Part shown: piece after piece, positions 1-14,560 of the stretch
Layout: the number at the start of each line of letters is the position of its first letter
How positions within the stretch are numbered: position 1 is the stretch's first letter
Assembly: GCF_020085105.1 (NCBI RefSeq)
Contig: NC_058059.1
Span: forward strand, 18,851,042-18,915,041
Direction of reading: 5' to 3'
From: Siniperca chuatsi
Lineage: Eukaryota > Chordata > Actinopteri > Centrarchiformes > Sinipercidae
Length of the DNA stretch: 64,000 bases
The notes under the pieces: model-generated
Seen by the model: the letters and a program-made list of their open reading frames with translations, nothing else
The model's database searches: none
What the model was told of the DNA's origin: nothing
Made by a program: the position numbers and the translations under genes

Positions 1-937
1 ACTCTGTCTCATAACAAATTTGGTAGGCCCTATATAGTCTTGCCTTTGAAAGGCCTGTAGCCAGGTCTCGCTCCATGTGACATTTACTTATGTAGATAAG
101 GGAGGCTTGACACTTTGACTTTGTGTATTTAAGCAAAGGTCCTCTCCTTAAGCATGAACTGTAATACTGATCAACCCCAGCTCTATCTCCCAATACAAAA
201 TTGAGAATCACCTTGACAGACAATCACCATCATGTTGGTGGTGAGAGAGAATTAGACCACCAGAGAATTGAATTAGAGTTAAGGGGTGACAACAGAGAGG
301 AGAGGGAGGCGCAGGGGTTTCAGAGGAGAGTTAAATTTCAGTAGCGGAGGCAGAGAGTGAAAGAGTGCGAGGGGTTGGGTCGGATGAAATAGAGGAAATG
401 GAAGAAAAAAGAAGAAGGGGGGAATAGAGAAAAGACTACATAAACAGCCCGGGGGCAGGGAGATAAATTACATCACAAAGTAAACAAAACTAATAGGTAG
501 CAGCGTGAAAAGAGGTGATTATGAGCTATCATTGATGTAGATACAATACGTTTGGATATAAAAAGCCTCTATATGAAAATAAGATAAGAATAATGAGACA
601 GTCTTTCAAAGAAACTACCAGGCAGTCAGAGAATAGGCACTCTGAAAAGAAAGTGCAGAAGGAAAGAAAGACAGAACATATTGCCACTGTCATCATTTCT
701 AATGTAGTAACAGTTCATGATCTCACAGACAATTTCAAATTAAGGTTATTTATACACAGTTTCTGCAGCACTTTATTGTTCTTCATTATTTGGGTACTAA
801 GCAACAAAAAAGCCCCTTGAATAAATTACATCAAAAATACATAAATACTAAATTCCCTTTTGCCAAATTTAGCATGCTATGTAAGTAAATCTCTAAACTT
901 CCTCCTTTTCTTTCCTCTCTCCTCTCCAATCCCTTAT

Positions 938-970
<33 letters not shown>

Positions 971-1385
971 GTCATCTATGTCTGTTATTGTCAGAGCAGA
1001 AAAGAGCTATGAGATGGAGATCGCAGATTAGCCATGGTGACTTCCTTTGTCACAGGTGGTGATAAATGGCAATGGCTTCTCTCTGTCGATGAGTGCATCA
1101 GTGATGAAGTGTTCTTTTTGTAATGGACTCCTGTATACTGGTTTACAGCCTCCTCCACAATTACTGGGTCTTAAACTACACAGTGTTGTCGTCATTGTTG
1201 TCATTGTAAAATGAATTTAGAAAAGCAAGGTTAATCGCAATATCCAGTTAAGTTTAATTAGATTAAAAGAAAAAGTTAGGATGTTACAAGATAAAAACAT
1301 GGCACCATGGCATTAACACACCCAGGTTAAGATCAGGTTTTGGAATTTTAGGAAATACTCACTTTCTAATTGCTATTGATTACTC
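1..1385. other. Gene-free stretch with purine-rich tract and (TC)n
   Basis: No exon-like reading frame is supported here. Positions about 288-420 are strongly purine-rich on the plus strand. A clean TC dinucleotide array of 27 bases lies at 944-970, preceded by a pyrimidine-rich run from about 899. The 75-residue frame at 593-820 has no recognisable domain and looks like chance. Confidence 0.6.
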
Positions 1386-2262
1386 GATTCTATCGCTCCT
1401 CTCAAAAAGAAGATAATAAAACAAAGAAGGTTAGCTCCATGGTATAACCTCCAAACCCGCAAATTAAAGCAAACATCGCAGAAACTTGAAAGGAAATGGT
1501 GTTCCACCAATCTGGAAGAATCTCGTTTAGTCTGCCAAGATAGTCGACCTTATTCAGCTAACTTCAACGATTAATTCATCTAAGCCATCAACCTGTCTCT
1601 TAGACCCCATTCCAACTAGGCTGCTTAAAGAAGTTTTACCCTTAGCACTTCTTTACTAGATCTGATCTGTCTATATCTAACCTTCCCTTTTTCTCTAAGA
1701 TCCTTGAGAAAGCAGTCGCCAATCAGTTGTGTGGCTTTCTACATAACACTAGTTTATTTGAGGATTTTCCATCAGGATTTAGAGTGAAACATAGCACTTG
1801 TGAAAATTACAAATGACCTTCCCGCTGCTACAATTATTATTATTAGTCTTATTATTAGTATTTCTATCATTATTATTACTTTTATTATTTTATTAATATT
1901 AACATTACCAATACCATTACATTATTATTATTTTAAAATTATATGTGGAATTTGCATTGTGCTACCGTATGCTCTCTTTCTTCCTGCTCTCTCTCTCTTT
2001 TTCTCTCAACCAAACTGGCAGCGGCAGATGGCCGCCCACGCTGAGTCTGGTTCTGCTCGAGTTTTGTGCCTCTTAAAAGGAAGTTTTCCTTACCACTGTC
2101 GCCAAGTGCTTGGTCATGGTGGGAATTGTTGGGTGTCTGTAAATAATATTATGAAGTAGAGTACGGTCTAGACCTGCTCTATACGAAAAGTGCAATGAGA
2201 AAATTTCTGTTATGAATTGAATAAAATATATGAATATAAATAAAACTGAATTGAACTGAATT
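1386..2262 (+). mobile_element. Decayed L2/CR1-like LINE, reverse-transcriptase remnants plus 3' tail
   Basis: Reading through frameshifts gives pieces typical of fish non-LTR retrotransposon ORF2. From 1386 there is a linker piece containing LAPWYNLQTRKLKQ. From 1591 comes TCLLDPIPTRLLKEVLPL. From 1681 come FFSKILEKAVANQL and PSGFRVKHST, then in another frame VKITNDLPAA. An ATT-rich stretch (about 1832-1930) follows. The 3' tail (about 1990-2262) has the fish LINE hallmark reading GGCCGCCCACGCTGAGTCTG and ends in an ATAAAA/GAATTGAA-rich terminus. Stops and frameshifts show the copy is dead. L2/CR1-like is my family assignment; the exact clade is not determined. Confidence 0.8.
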
Positions 2263-5200
2263 GAATAAGCAATTTCCAAAAATTGTCTAACTATTCTTAA
2301 TTACTTTAAGAAAGAAATTGCTTTAAAATATATTCATAAAAAGGGTTATTTATTTATTGCCTTACTCAAGCCAACGGCACTTTTGTTTCTTATTGGAGCT
2401 ATTTGTAAAAACTGGCTGCCTGTCGAATTCATACTCCAAACTAATTGGGAGCAGCATCACTTCTTTCTTTGCCGCCGAACGTGGTTTCTTGCCCTCGGGG
2501 CAGCGCTACTTCTTCATCCTCTCATGTTGGACTGAGGGCAGACTGGACACTACAATGACTCACTATCACCTCTTGAGGTACAAAGTGGTATTACAAGACA
2601 GGACGGGTTGGTTAGCATGCTAACTTCAGTAGATATCTCTGGATTGTTTTTTTTCCCAAAATGGTGATGAAGTGTGAAGTAATGTGACAACATGCTATCA
2701 GGCAAGATGTTGTTCAGCAGGTAGCATTTGTCTGGGTATTGGTTGTCCATTAGTTATGCTTGGATGCTACTGTAATTCTAAACAGGACAAATGTGAAAAT
2801 GCTGGACAGCCATCCACACTGTATTGTATATTGTTCTTCGGCTTACAGTCTACAGTTTTATGCCAGGATTTTTATCTAGCCTCCAACAGAATAGATTGTA
2901 TTGTCCCAGAAACTCTCTTTCAAAACTGTTCATGACCTATGATGCTAATCAGGCCAACACAGTTGGGTACCTTCTAATTCAAAGCAGGTCATGAGCTATG
3001 CTAGGATGCTAATGTAGCCCCAGCAGAGCAGTGCAGCATGGAAAAGCCATTACAGCTGACAGAAAGGCCTTTTATTTGGAGAACTAAGCTCAGCTTCACA
3101 TAAGGAACCAATTACCTTCAACTGCTTTCCTCAGAAAGCAGCTGAAGAACCCCCCACCTCTACTTTCTTCTGTGTCCGTCCCCCACGTCTGTCCTCCGTC
3201 TTTCTCCTGCCATCCCCTCCCTGGCCATGTACCTACCTCTCTCTATGGCTCTATCCCTCCCTTTCCTTCCTTTATTTTTCCCTCTCGCTTTCTTCCTCTC
3301 CCTTGCTGGCACCTCACTCTTTAGCTAACCCTCCTTTTCCTTCCTGTCTCCCTCTCTATCTGTTTTCACTCTTTTCTCCTCCACCACCCTTTCCTGCCAA
3401 CTAACCTTGCTTTTATATTTTTCCCCTAATTTTCAAATTTTCTCACTTGCTCATTCCTCTCCTAACCTTTCCTTGCCCCTGTGCCCTTCTCTTTCTGCAC
3501 CCCACTTGTGTTTCTCTTTCTAATCCCTCCCTTTGTTATCATCCTTTCATTCCCTGCAACTCTTGCTGCCTCTGCCTTTCACCAAGTTCCCCCTGTCTCC
3601 TTTTTCTTCTTCTCCTCTGTTCTTATACTTAAAGCAAAATATCTAGGGATTAAAGCTGCACTAAGCAGAATTTTTATGTAAAATAAATAATCTCAAATAA
3701 CAGTTTAAAGCGTTGGTCATCACTTTAAAAGAGTTGTGCTGGATGGCACTGATACACGTCCAGTGACGGCCGATTTAGAGCTTTGACGATCAAAGATGTC
3801 AGATAAAAGTTCTGACACTGTCAGAAATTTTTGACCAAATTCTCACAGTGTGACTGCTGCTACAACGCACACATGCAAAACAAACAACAGTATTGTGACG
3901 TGAAATGATGCAGAATACACTGGCTGATGTGCCATTAGTGCCATAGTAAGTTAAATATCTGAATAAAGTTAAAATACAGTGCCAGCACTATCAACAAAGC
4001 TTATTTTTGGCCTCATCAACAAAACATGAGAGCAGTGCAGACAGATGACATGAGTCGACGATGAGTCACTGCTTGCATTTTTTTTTACATGGTCACGCTA
4101 TGATTCACCATACAGTGTCACAAAATTCATATCATACAGTGTCACATAGATTTTATTAGAACCATCTTGCACAATGGGCTTCATGCAAGAGCCACTCGCG
4201 TGAACAGATCCGTTCTTAAGTGGCAAATACAAGTGATTTAGGAGAATTTGTGGCATTCACCAATTTCCTCGTATTTATAATTTTCTCTTAGGTACAAGTG
4301 AAATTCACGAGTGGTCCAGACCTGTTGAACGGGTCATGTACAGATGGTCTGCCTTTCTCCACAGAGGAAAAACCACTAATCGCAATTTCAAAATCAATTT
4401 AAAAAGTTTTTTTTTAAAGCTTTAATGTTCTATCCACTAAATCATCATCATCTTGGCATGGTAACTTATACAGTAGATGTTAGGAATATTGTCTCACTCC
4501 GATAGCTGCCTCAGGGTCTTTATTCAGGTTACTATCCACTTTGCTTTTTTAGCATCTGATTTCATGTAAAACCATTCCCTCTCTATTTCTATCACAGTAC
4601 GGTTCTGCTGTGATGACATGTCTTTGGCAGCTGTATTGAAACAGTAATTGTTTCGGGTCCCCTAATACAACTAAAACTGCTAAATTTGTTATGTTTTCAT
4701 CTGCTGATCTCTGACAGCAAGACTTGACGCTCTGCGATGTGAAAGTCTTCTTATTAATCTTTGGAAACATTTTTGTGAATGTAACTTGACCAAAAAACAA
4801 AGCAGGACAGCAATTTAGGGATGTTGTTTATGCAAATGATCAAATCTCCCAAATGTGCACCTCCTCATGAAGCGGTGGCATGCATCAAGTTGAAAAGGGC
4901 GTTTTACAAAAAGTTTGTGTAATGAAGACAGCTTGGTGAATCCAACTTGGAACACTCATCATACAAAAAAATCTCATGCATGCTCTTGTCTCTTTGGTTT
5001 CCTTAAAGCCTCTCAGACTGGCCGGGTGTACGTGTGATGTGTTCCTGTCAATTAGAATATGATTGTGATTTGTTCCTCTTTTCTAAACAAGTTATTCTGA
5101 CTTTTTTTAACCATAATCACTATCCTGCTGTGTGGAGCATAAAAATGTTAGCTTAGTGTTTGCTGAGGTAGTGGAAATTACAACCTATATTTAAACACTG

Positions 5201-6049
5201 TAAAAACCAGAATTTACGTTGAAACAGTAAGGGAATTCTTAATGGTGTACTCCAATGGGTATTGACACAGGCATACAAGAGATTTTGGTTCAAATTTCAC
5301 CTGTCTGTGAAACTAAATTAGTTGACAATTACATTTAAACTAAGTATGCATCTAAAAATCACAGGTTTCATATAGAAACATGTTGAATCTCTTCCCACAG
5401 GCATGCATGCGGTCAGTGTTTCAGTAACTGAGAATACATATGCACACAGCTGCACACATACACACTGAGCAGTGCCACTTCTATGGTTGTAGCGTGGTAC
5501 CATGTAAACACACCACTCAGTGGCATGGTTGTGGTAACCCTCACACACTGTACACTCTCTCTGTTTCTCTTTCTCTCCTCTCTTTGTCTTTCTGTTTTGT
5601 CATTTTTCAACTCTCTTTTTTAGCTCACGCTGTCATCTTCTGTTTCCTGTATCTCTCTGAGCAGTTCTTCCTTATAACTGATTTTATCTGCATATTTCAA
5701 TTTGATTTTGCAGATGTCTTTCATCATCGTAGATATCACTGTACTCACTTTGTTGTCTACATTGCCCTCATCATCTGTAGTGTTTTTTCATGCCTGTATC
5801 TGTATAAATATTTGAATATAGTTTAGTTTAAGCTTTACAAACAGTAGTAATATACAAATGAGGATATAGCTCACTGACTGTAAAAGATGCTCAGAGTAGC
5901 TCCATTTACCGGATTTGTTTCCTATATCTTACCTTTTCTTTGTTACTTTGTCCGTATTGTGTATTTAATTGGAATATGCTGTTATAATGATCGTTCCTTA
6001 GAAACCCAAACAATAATGAAGCATTACAGCTTTCTATCTTTTGGTCAAA
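2263..6049. other. Gene-free stretch; pyrimidine-rich tract 3130-3610
   Basis: No supported gene. About 480 bases from 3130 to 3610 are very rich in C and T on the plus strand; the short frames there (3447-3681) are translations of that bias. The 128-residue frame at 5440-5826 shows no family signature and is treated as chance. Nothing else is recognised. Confidence 0.5.
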
Positions 6050-6180
6050 GCCATTAAGATTCATCTGCAGGGGACCATGAATGTCTGTGCAAAATTTCAT
6101 GGCAATCCATCCTTGGTGAGGCGTTCAGTCTGGACCAACCAACATTTACGTCCCTGGCAACGCACTGTTAGCATGGCTAA
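6050..6180 (+). repeat. Dispersed fish repeat 'GGGACCATGAATGTC', copy 1
   Basis: The stretch contains GGGGACCATGAATGTCTGTG, then ATGGCAATCCATCC, then CAGTCTGGACCAA and a GTTAGCATGGCTAAA end. The same order of words occurs at 22842-22985 and 43748-43880 in this window, so it is one diverged interspersed family. I recognise it as common in teleost genomes but cannot name the family. Confidence 0.7.
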
Positions 6181-6189
6181 ACAAGTTAG

Positions 6190-6600
6190 CTTTTTGATTT
6201 AGCTTTATTGTCATTTTAAGTATGTTCTAGTAATGTTTAAACCTGCATTAACTGAAATTTTTTTTGGCCACTTGAGGGCAGCGAAAACAAACTGTAAACA
6301 CAGCTTTGACATATAATCACCTTTTAAATTGACATGTTGAATATTGTTAGCAAACAGTTGCCTATTTACACATCTAACAGACATGAAGCAACATTCATTT
6401 GGAGTCATGTTTGTGTCCACCTGATGAGTCTAAGTTCAATATTCACTCTCCTTGTAGCTCTGTTTTGCACTCCACCAACTCTGATTCAGGTTTATTATCA
6501 GCTAAATTCTCCATTGTGTTCACCAGCTAGTCGCTAACTTTGTCTTTCTGCTGTTTGGTGCTGAGCAGGTGGCGTACAGTCAGTTGTTAGAGCTGTTTGT
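6190..6600 (-). repeat. Dispersed non-autonomous repeat (family with GGTGGACACAAA), copy 1
   Basis: On the minus strand this reads AGCGACTAGCTGGTGAACAC, then CATCAGGTGGACACAAACAT, then GTGTAAATAGGCAACTGTTT. Matching copies occur on the plus strand at about 34680-35130 and 42790-43150. The internal frames (6211-6537) are shadows of this repeat. The copies are diverged and have no coding capacity. Confidence 0.65.
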
Positions 6601-7081
6601 TTTTTTTTTTGCCTGTTGCTATAAATGACGCTGATGAGAGTAATGAGAGTGTGTAACAGTAAAGTTGTGGGCCAGAAAACCAAAACAATGACCCGAAAGA
6701 TGCTGAAAAGCGCCGTAGAGCTTAGAGGATGAAAATTATCTGTGGGTTCATCGCCATGAGCAACTCCTTTCACATTAAACATGATCATTTGATCCATTGT
6801 TAATATGAAAATATTGATTATTACAGCTTTAATGATTTATTAGTTTTATCTATTAATCTTATTTTGACATATCTTAAATTTCTTATATATTGGCGTGTTA
6901 CTAGTGGATGTATAAATCACCCAGTCAATATCAGATATAGACTCAATGTCAGTTGACAGAACTAGAATGACAGAACTCCAGGATTACATACAAATGAGTG
7001 CACTCACATCATCATGTAAGAAACAGGTAAACACGCGCATGTCTGCTCTTACTCAAACACACACAGTCTCTCCTGTAGGCG

Positions 7082-7128
<47 letters not shown>
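7082..7128 (+). repeat. Compound (CT)n(CA)n microsatellite
   Basis: A CT array runs directly into a CA array with no interruption. The 121-residue frame across it on the minus strand (7049-7414) is largely a translation of this repeat and is not a gene. The surrounding 6601-7974 shows no supported gene. Confidence 0.95.
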
Positions 7129-7131
<3 letters not shown>

Positions 7132-7974
7132 TTCTTGGATAAAGAGCTATTTGTTTTAATGGTTGAAGGGAGGATGTGGATCTACCACCCATTGTGACGC
7201 TGTGCTGACTGCTGCGGTTCTCAGGCATTGTGTGAAGAAAATCAGCCCTTAAAACTCCACGTTCGAGACAATCAACTCTAAAAACTCCATGTTCGAGCCA
7301 CAGCAACAGCTGGAGATCTATCAGTCTGCTCAAGTCCAAGACAAGTTTGTCCAAACAAAATCCCAGGTCAGGTCTTTCATAGCAATTTAAATAACGGAAA
7401 GAATATTGAGCCAAATCTCAACAGTCAAGTTGTTGTTAGCAATGCAGGCTAGCTGCCTAGATGGTAGACTTACAAATTCAAATATACAGTCACATACAGT
7501 ACATTATTCAAAATGCACTCAATGCTAGTCCAACTTAAACAGCTTAAGTTTGCCAAACCTGGTCAGAAATGAATATATAGATTCTTATTGGTTATTGGAC
7601 AAGCTGATATAATTGATATCAGCCAACAGAAATGCTAGAATATGCTACAGGCTCCTTCAGAAGCACATGCTGGGGTGTTGACTCTTCCCAAAAGTGTTAT
7701 TATTGAGTAAGAATAATATTCCAGACCCCAAGGGACAATTCTGTAAAAATAGAAGCAAATTCTTTTATTATTTATATTATTACTTATACTTAATAGTATT
7801 TATACTGTATCTTCTACTCTCAAGATCTAGTCACAAATTACACAAATCTTTAAAATGACTGAAAGAGTTGACAAGTAAGTGAAACACTTGACAACCACAG
7901 CTCTCCTATATTCATATGGCTTGTGATCAGTGCATGATGAGGGCATGAAGCTTATTCTTATCTCTCTACAAAAA

Positions 7975-8080
7975 CAATGGTCGCCCACCATTGAGTCTGG
8001 TTCTGTCCAAGGTTTCTGCCTCTTAAAGGAAGTTTTTTCTTGCCACTGTCGCCAATTGAATTTAATTGAATTGAAAGTAT
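7975..8080 (+). mobile_element. LINE 3' tail fragment, second copy
   Basis: This reads ATGGTCGCCCACCATTGAGT, then a 'gcctcttaaaggaagtttt' word and 'gccactgtcgccaa', then a GAATTTAATTGAATTGAA end. These words occur in the same order in the tail of the LINE at 1990-2262. It is a solitary 3' fragment, as expected from 5'-truncated retrotransposition. Confidence 0.75.
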
Positions 8081-9825
8081 GAAAATAAATACATTTGGAA
8101 AGGACTCAAAAACCAGATGCTAGTCTGTCACTGTGTGGCAGAATGACCAGTTAAACGGCCCATATATTATTTGGAAAACCTGCTAGCGACAACTATAGTA
8201 AAACACTAAAGTCAAGTTCAACAATTGTTATTCCACTTCCACAAGACTGGACTATTGCATGTCAGTCAAGGCTCTCAGGGCAAAGGTCACTGAAGTTATC
8301 TTGTAAGTGTCAAAGGCTTTACAAGTGGAAACTTTTGACCTCCTCACAATTTGAAACTCGCCAGATTCAGACTAGATTTGGTCCAACGTGTTTGAGTTTT
8401 AACAGGTTGTATGGCAAAAGAATATGAACCCAAATGTAAATAAGTTTCAACATCAAGACATTCACCTATGTAAGAATTTAATATTGACAAAGATTCCTAA
8501 CTCCACTCGCTCCACCTTTGTCCCAGCCACCTAATCACCCATTCAATGACTTTCCTTCTTCATAATATAAGGATGGTGGTGCACCTCTGTCCAGGATTAG
8601 CAGAAGAAAAAGCAAAAGGCAATTTTAGTGGGCACATTTGTTCTGGTTGGGGGTTTGCTGAATTTTCTCATCAGTTTTCATGCTTGCTGTTTTAATGAGC
8701 ACCATGAGATGTTCACAGACAACATGTGACAGCAGCTCCAAGTCTTATAGCCGTACATGGAATATGAACCAAGGCGTGAAGCAAGATGCTGTGAAAGACA
8801 AGTAGCTGAATCGTCTTTCACAGAAAAAACAAAACAACAGTGAAACAAAAACAAAACAAAACCTCATGCTCTGCTTTCTGTTTCTCCTACTACAGACACA
8901 GTGATTCAGTTTTTGGTTACTGTACACAAGAGAAATAATTTGATTCAACTGCATAGTTGCACATAACAGAAGAAAGAATCTGGTTACAAAAATAAATTCA
9001 CTTAAGGCTTGGCTGGCAACACCTTGTTTATTCTATGACAAATTCAATGAAAGACTGGCCCTTTTTTGCTGTTACTCAACTCTTTCAAATCCATCTCTGC
9101 CAAAATCTCTTCTTTATTTCATTCCAGTCCACTTTGACCTTCTCTTGCATGGTCACATCCAGTTTCTTCATTTCTTTCCACATCTTCCCTCTGTAATCAA
9201 TATTTTGTTTTCCTTTTTCTACGATATTCCTAATAGCCATTTCACTCTAATTTTCATCTCTTTCTCTCTCTCTGTTGTGGCTGTGTATATGTGTATGTGT
9301 GTTTCCCCTGCAGTATGGTTAGTGTGATTTATAGGGAAGCTGCAGACTGTGGAGAGACTGGTTTCAGCTTTGAAGTCACGGCAACCACAAGACCTCTGAC
9401 TAAAACACACACACACACGAACACACAGAGAGGACCTGTGGATTAAACACACACTGTCAGTTCCTTTGCCAGAATCCTAAAAGAGGGAGTCAGCAAGGGA
9501 GAGATGTGTCAGACAGAGAAAGAGAGTGAGCGAGAGAAAGATGGCATAGAGGAGTAAGGGAGGAAGGACAGGAAAGCTATAAAGACCCTAAAAAAGAGAA
9601 ATGGAAGGAGGGAGTAAAAGAGGGAAGAAGGGAGAGAGTGGGGGAGAGGAAATGGTCCCTGCCCATAGAGGTAAAAGAACCCCTTGTCTGTTTCAACAAA
9701 GTCACATTTCAGCTCTTTTTAGTTCAGTCTCTTTAGTTCAGTCAAGCTTGTCACTTATTCCAGATACCCAGACATTCCATATCTTTAAAGGCTTCAGTGA
9801 GTGCAATTCTTTATATATATATTTC
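8081..9825. other. Gene-free stretch; purine-rich 9480-9660
   Basis: No supported gene. A short AC array lies at about 9404-9418 and a purine-rich stretch at about 9480-9660; the 111-residue frame at 9601-9936 starts in that biased sequence and runs into the Tc1 end. Nothing else is recognised. Confidence 0.5.
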
Positions 9826-10189
9826 CAGTGGTGTGAAGAAGTGTTTGCCCCCTTCCTGATTTCTTGTTTTTTTGCATGTTTGTCACACTTAAATGTTTCA
9901 GATCATCACACAAATTTAAATATTAGTCAAAGATAACACAAGTAAACACAAAATGCAGTTTTTAAATGAAGGTTGTTATTATTAAGGGAAAACAAAATCC
10001 AAACCTACATGGCCCTGTGTGAAAAAAGTGATTGCCCCCTAAACCTAATAACTGGTTGGGCCACCCTTAGCAGCAACAACTGCAATCAAGCGTTTGCGAT
10101 AACTTGTAATGAGTCTTACAGCTCTGTGGAGGAATTTTGGCCCACTCATCTTTGCAGAATTGTTGTAATTCAGCCACATTGGAGGGTTT

Positions 10190-11480
<1,291 letters not shown>

Positions 11481-11599
11481 ATGATGCATTGATTAATATA
11501 ATTCAATGTAAACAAAAACATAGACACAATCTGTGTTACAAATGTAGCCCTGTCGCCAGACTTCAAAAGTGCTAAAACCTGATATGAACTGATATTCTA

Positions 11600-11760
11600 T
11601 CAGAATCAGAAATATCAGAATCAGAAATACTTTATCCATTCCCGAGGGGAAACTCTTTCGTTACAGCTGCTCACTATCACGTCAATGCACACAGGAATAG
11701 AAGTACTAATAGAATAGAAATAGAAATAATAATAAAATAAGTCAAGACAATTATTTCTAG
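11600..11760 (+). repeat. Fish interspersed repeat (CAGAATCAGAAATACTTTAT)
   Basis: The stretch reads AATCAGAAATACTTTATCC followed by CCCGAGGGGAAACT and a GTTACAGCTGCTCA word, a combination I recognise as very common at the ends of teleost retroelement copies. It continues into A-rich, AATAGA-rich sequence. The family name is not assigned. From 11761 to 12480 I see only A-rich anonymous sequence. Confidence 0.6.
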
Positions 11761-12497
11761 TAAGAAATAAGATATGTGCAAATCAAAATATAATACACTA
11801 TAATACAGCTAAGATAAATTAAGTACAAAAGTGGATATTAAGTATAAAGCTAAAATAAGTGTAAAGTACAAAAGTAGATTTACAGGTTGATGAGTACAGT
11901 ACAGTATAATACAATGTAATAATATAGTGCAATAATGAGTACTGTCAAGTTAAGTGTAGCAGATTAACCAGATTATCAGATGGTGGATATTGCACAGCAG
12001 TAATATAAGTATTAATAAATATCAATAAACAGGGAATCTTAAACTGAAAACAGAGTTTATTGCACAGGAGTATTAAAATGATATTCTATTATGATCAGAT
12101 GAAAACAAAGTGCTCATCTGTGAGTAAAACTCTTCAATTTTACATGTGAATATACTGTATCCGTAATTTAGATTAAAAAAAAATGCTGCGTGGACCTTTA
12201 ATCATCCCAAAATTGTGTAGCTCTGGTGAGGAAGCATTGTTTCACTCTGTATCTTGTTTTCTGTGAGTGTGGGGGTCACTAGAGTATAACAGGATATGGC
12301 AAAGCAAAACAGAATCTAAATAAGAATACAGTGCAAGAGAGTTTTAACATGAGCAACTAGCTGTTTCTGAGCAAACATGGCAATGTGCTTCAGTGCTGAA
12401 ACTTTCAAAGCCCGGGCCTGGAATAAACATTTACACTAATTAAATTCTCTGGTGAAAATTTAATCTTAGTCTGATATAATATCAAATTTACACAGAC

Positions 12498-12773
12498 TGT
12501 GTGTGTGTGTGTGTGTGTGTGTGTTGTGGTAATGGAGATTTGGGGTTTGCCTTAACATATGGTTGACAAGGGAGAAGACATGTATGTAACTCTGTGTGGC
12601 ATTCTTTGTGGCATGTTAAGAATGTGTGATAGCACACACACACACACACACACACACACAGGAGCTGTTCTGCTTTTACATCAAAGTGGTGACATTTAGC
12701 ACCCGACTTCAATAAGAGGTCAACCACAGCAGATCACCCACCGTCAAAGATGTGATGAGAATGTCACTCATTC

Positions 12774-12828
<55 letters not shown>
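12498..12828. repeat. Cluster of three CA/TG microsatellites
   Basis: A TG array lies at 12498-12524, a CA array at 12633-12660 and an uninterrupted 54-base TG array at 12775-12828 on the plus strand. The alternating orientation means neighbouring arrays are complementary. Frames across this region (12488-12903) are repeat translations. Confidence 0.95.
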
Positions 12829-12829
<1 letters not shown>

Positions 12830-13688
12830 CTGTGTGAAACTGAGAGAGAAAGGGAGAGTTTGAGTGACGGAGAGAGAAGGAAAGAGAGAAATAGAGCGAG
12901 CATGTGTGTCAGTGTTTGTGTGTCACAAGGTCAAATGAGCCTGTTAGCTCTATCTGTCAATGAGTTCAACGACATTACCTGCTGACTTTCCAGCATTCAC
13001 ACACACAGACTCAGGAGAAGCGACAGGATCCTAGTCGCTGGCCGACACGTCTCACAGCTGACCAGCAGATAGTTTTAACTTTATGCAGATGTTCTTTGAC
13101 ATGTGGGAGCAATAACAAATAGCGCTCATTTGAGCGACTGAACCACACTCTGACCTGCTCAAGCACAGATACAACACGGCAATACCAATCGGTCCTGCCA
13201 GCTTGAGCGTTACTGTTGTGTTATAAAGTTTCAGCGATGTATAAAGCAGCGTAAATATATGGCAAAGCAAGGAGTTGTCGCTACCTCAGGGACTTGCTGG
13301 TTAGAGCAAAATTCAATAAAGGGCCGGATGGGCCTCAGGACCCCTACTGATAGCATTTCCAGAAGATCTTAAATTAGCCACATGTCCCAGGTTAATAACA
13401 AGAGTCAAAATACATTTATACAGCATTTCGATGGGCAGACCAGATAAAGAATTGGTACAATGATTTCAGTACCTTATATACGTTAAAATAGCTGGCCTAG
13501 TGACCAACATCGCCTGGACCAGTGAGCAGTGACCAGTTCTGCAGAGGTGGCTCTCTTTACCTCATACGAAAAAATTTCAATAATTGAATTCTTGTTGTTA
13601 TGGTCCCAGTGTAGGATCTGTATGACTTAGTCCTTTTATTGCATGTTTTGATGGCACTTATTGTGGCCTAGAGCACATTGACAGCATT
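12829..13688. other. Gene-free stretch
   Basis: No gene, microsatellite or recognised repeat is seen in these 860 bases. The 72-residue minus-strand frame at 13052-13270 has no family features. Confidence 0.45.
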
Positions 13689-14560
13689 ACAGTTTTTTTA
13701 GTTTTTTTTTTACAATTGTTAAGTCACAATTGTCTATACTGAGTTCACTTTTTCAAAACTCTTCACACAGTTTTCTTTACCGACATGTACGTAGCTTAGC
13801 ACAACAGTTCATCTCACATCCAAAATCCAAAACACTTCATACACATCTCAGGATCAACTCTTGTACCCGAACACTGACAACATTTGTCTGCCAATAGTAA
13901 CACTTTGTCATTCACTATATAATGACCATAAGAATCACTGTAGCATTATTCATCACTATTGTCTTTGAAGTATCTTGTATTTATTTATCGTAAACCAACA
14001 TTCCATGTGCTACCTTACAGTAAATGTCACAGAAATGAATCAGAAATGGTGCAATATGCTTCAATAGGCTTTTTTTGTGTGTCATTTTTGCAAAGAGTAA
14101 TTCCAAGTGCACAAAATGAAACCAAAGTAATTCCAGTAATGCAATACAAAACTATGCATATTCACAGTTATAGTATGTAGCTCTAATCTCATCTGAGACT
14201 CTGGGTCTTCCTCCTCTCAGCAGTCTTCCACCATGCATACATACTCCTCTCCTTCTCCTGCCAGCCATCTCTCTGTGTGTGGCTGGGTCCATGTTTAGTG
14301 AGACAAACTAATTCCAAAGACTTTATATAGATGTTGTGAAATGGAAAAGCATGATCACCTGCGTCGATGCTCAGCTAAAATGGGAATCAGCTGTGGTTGG
14401 TTACCTTTTTTTAAATGTAGCAGAATGTAGCAAATTGCAGTAATCTTGTGTTACGTTAATGTAAATGTAATAGTTTTTACAATACCATTAAAATGTGTGT
14501 AGAGTTTTGAAAAAGTGGTATAGAGAAATGTGAGTTAACAATTAAAAGACTGCAACTTTA
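13689..14560. mobile_element. Probable non-autonomous DNA transposon with terminal inverted repeats
   Basis: The left end (about 13689-13775) reads ACAATTGTTAAGTCAC and then CACTTTTTCAAAACTCTTCA. The right end (about 14485-14560), in reverse complement, reads TAATTGTTAACTCACA and then CACTTTTTCAAAACTCTACA. The two ends are therefore imperfect inverted repeats of about 75-85 bases around a roughly 870-base element. No transposase is recognisable inside; the 73-residue frame at 13959-14180 has no known domain. Superfamily is unknown. Confidence 0.7.

Noticed and set aside
1800-2159. 119-codon frame as a possible gene
   Set aside because: It lies inside the decayed LINE: it starts at VKITNDLPAA, passes through an ATT repeat and ends in the LINE tail.
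7049-7414. 121-codon minus-strand frame
   Set aside because: It consists largely of the CT/CA microsatellite translated as alternating Cys-Val and Arg-Glu, with no domain outside it.
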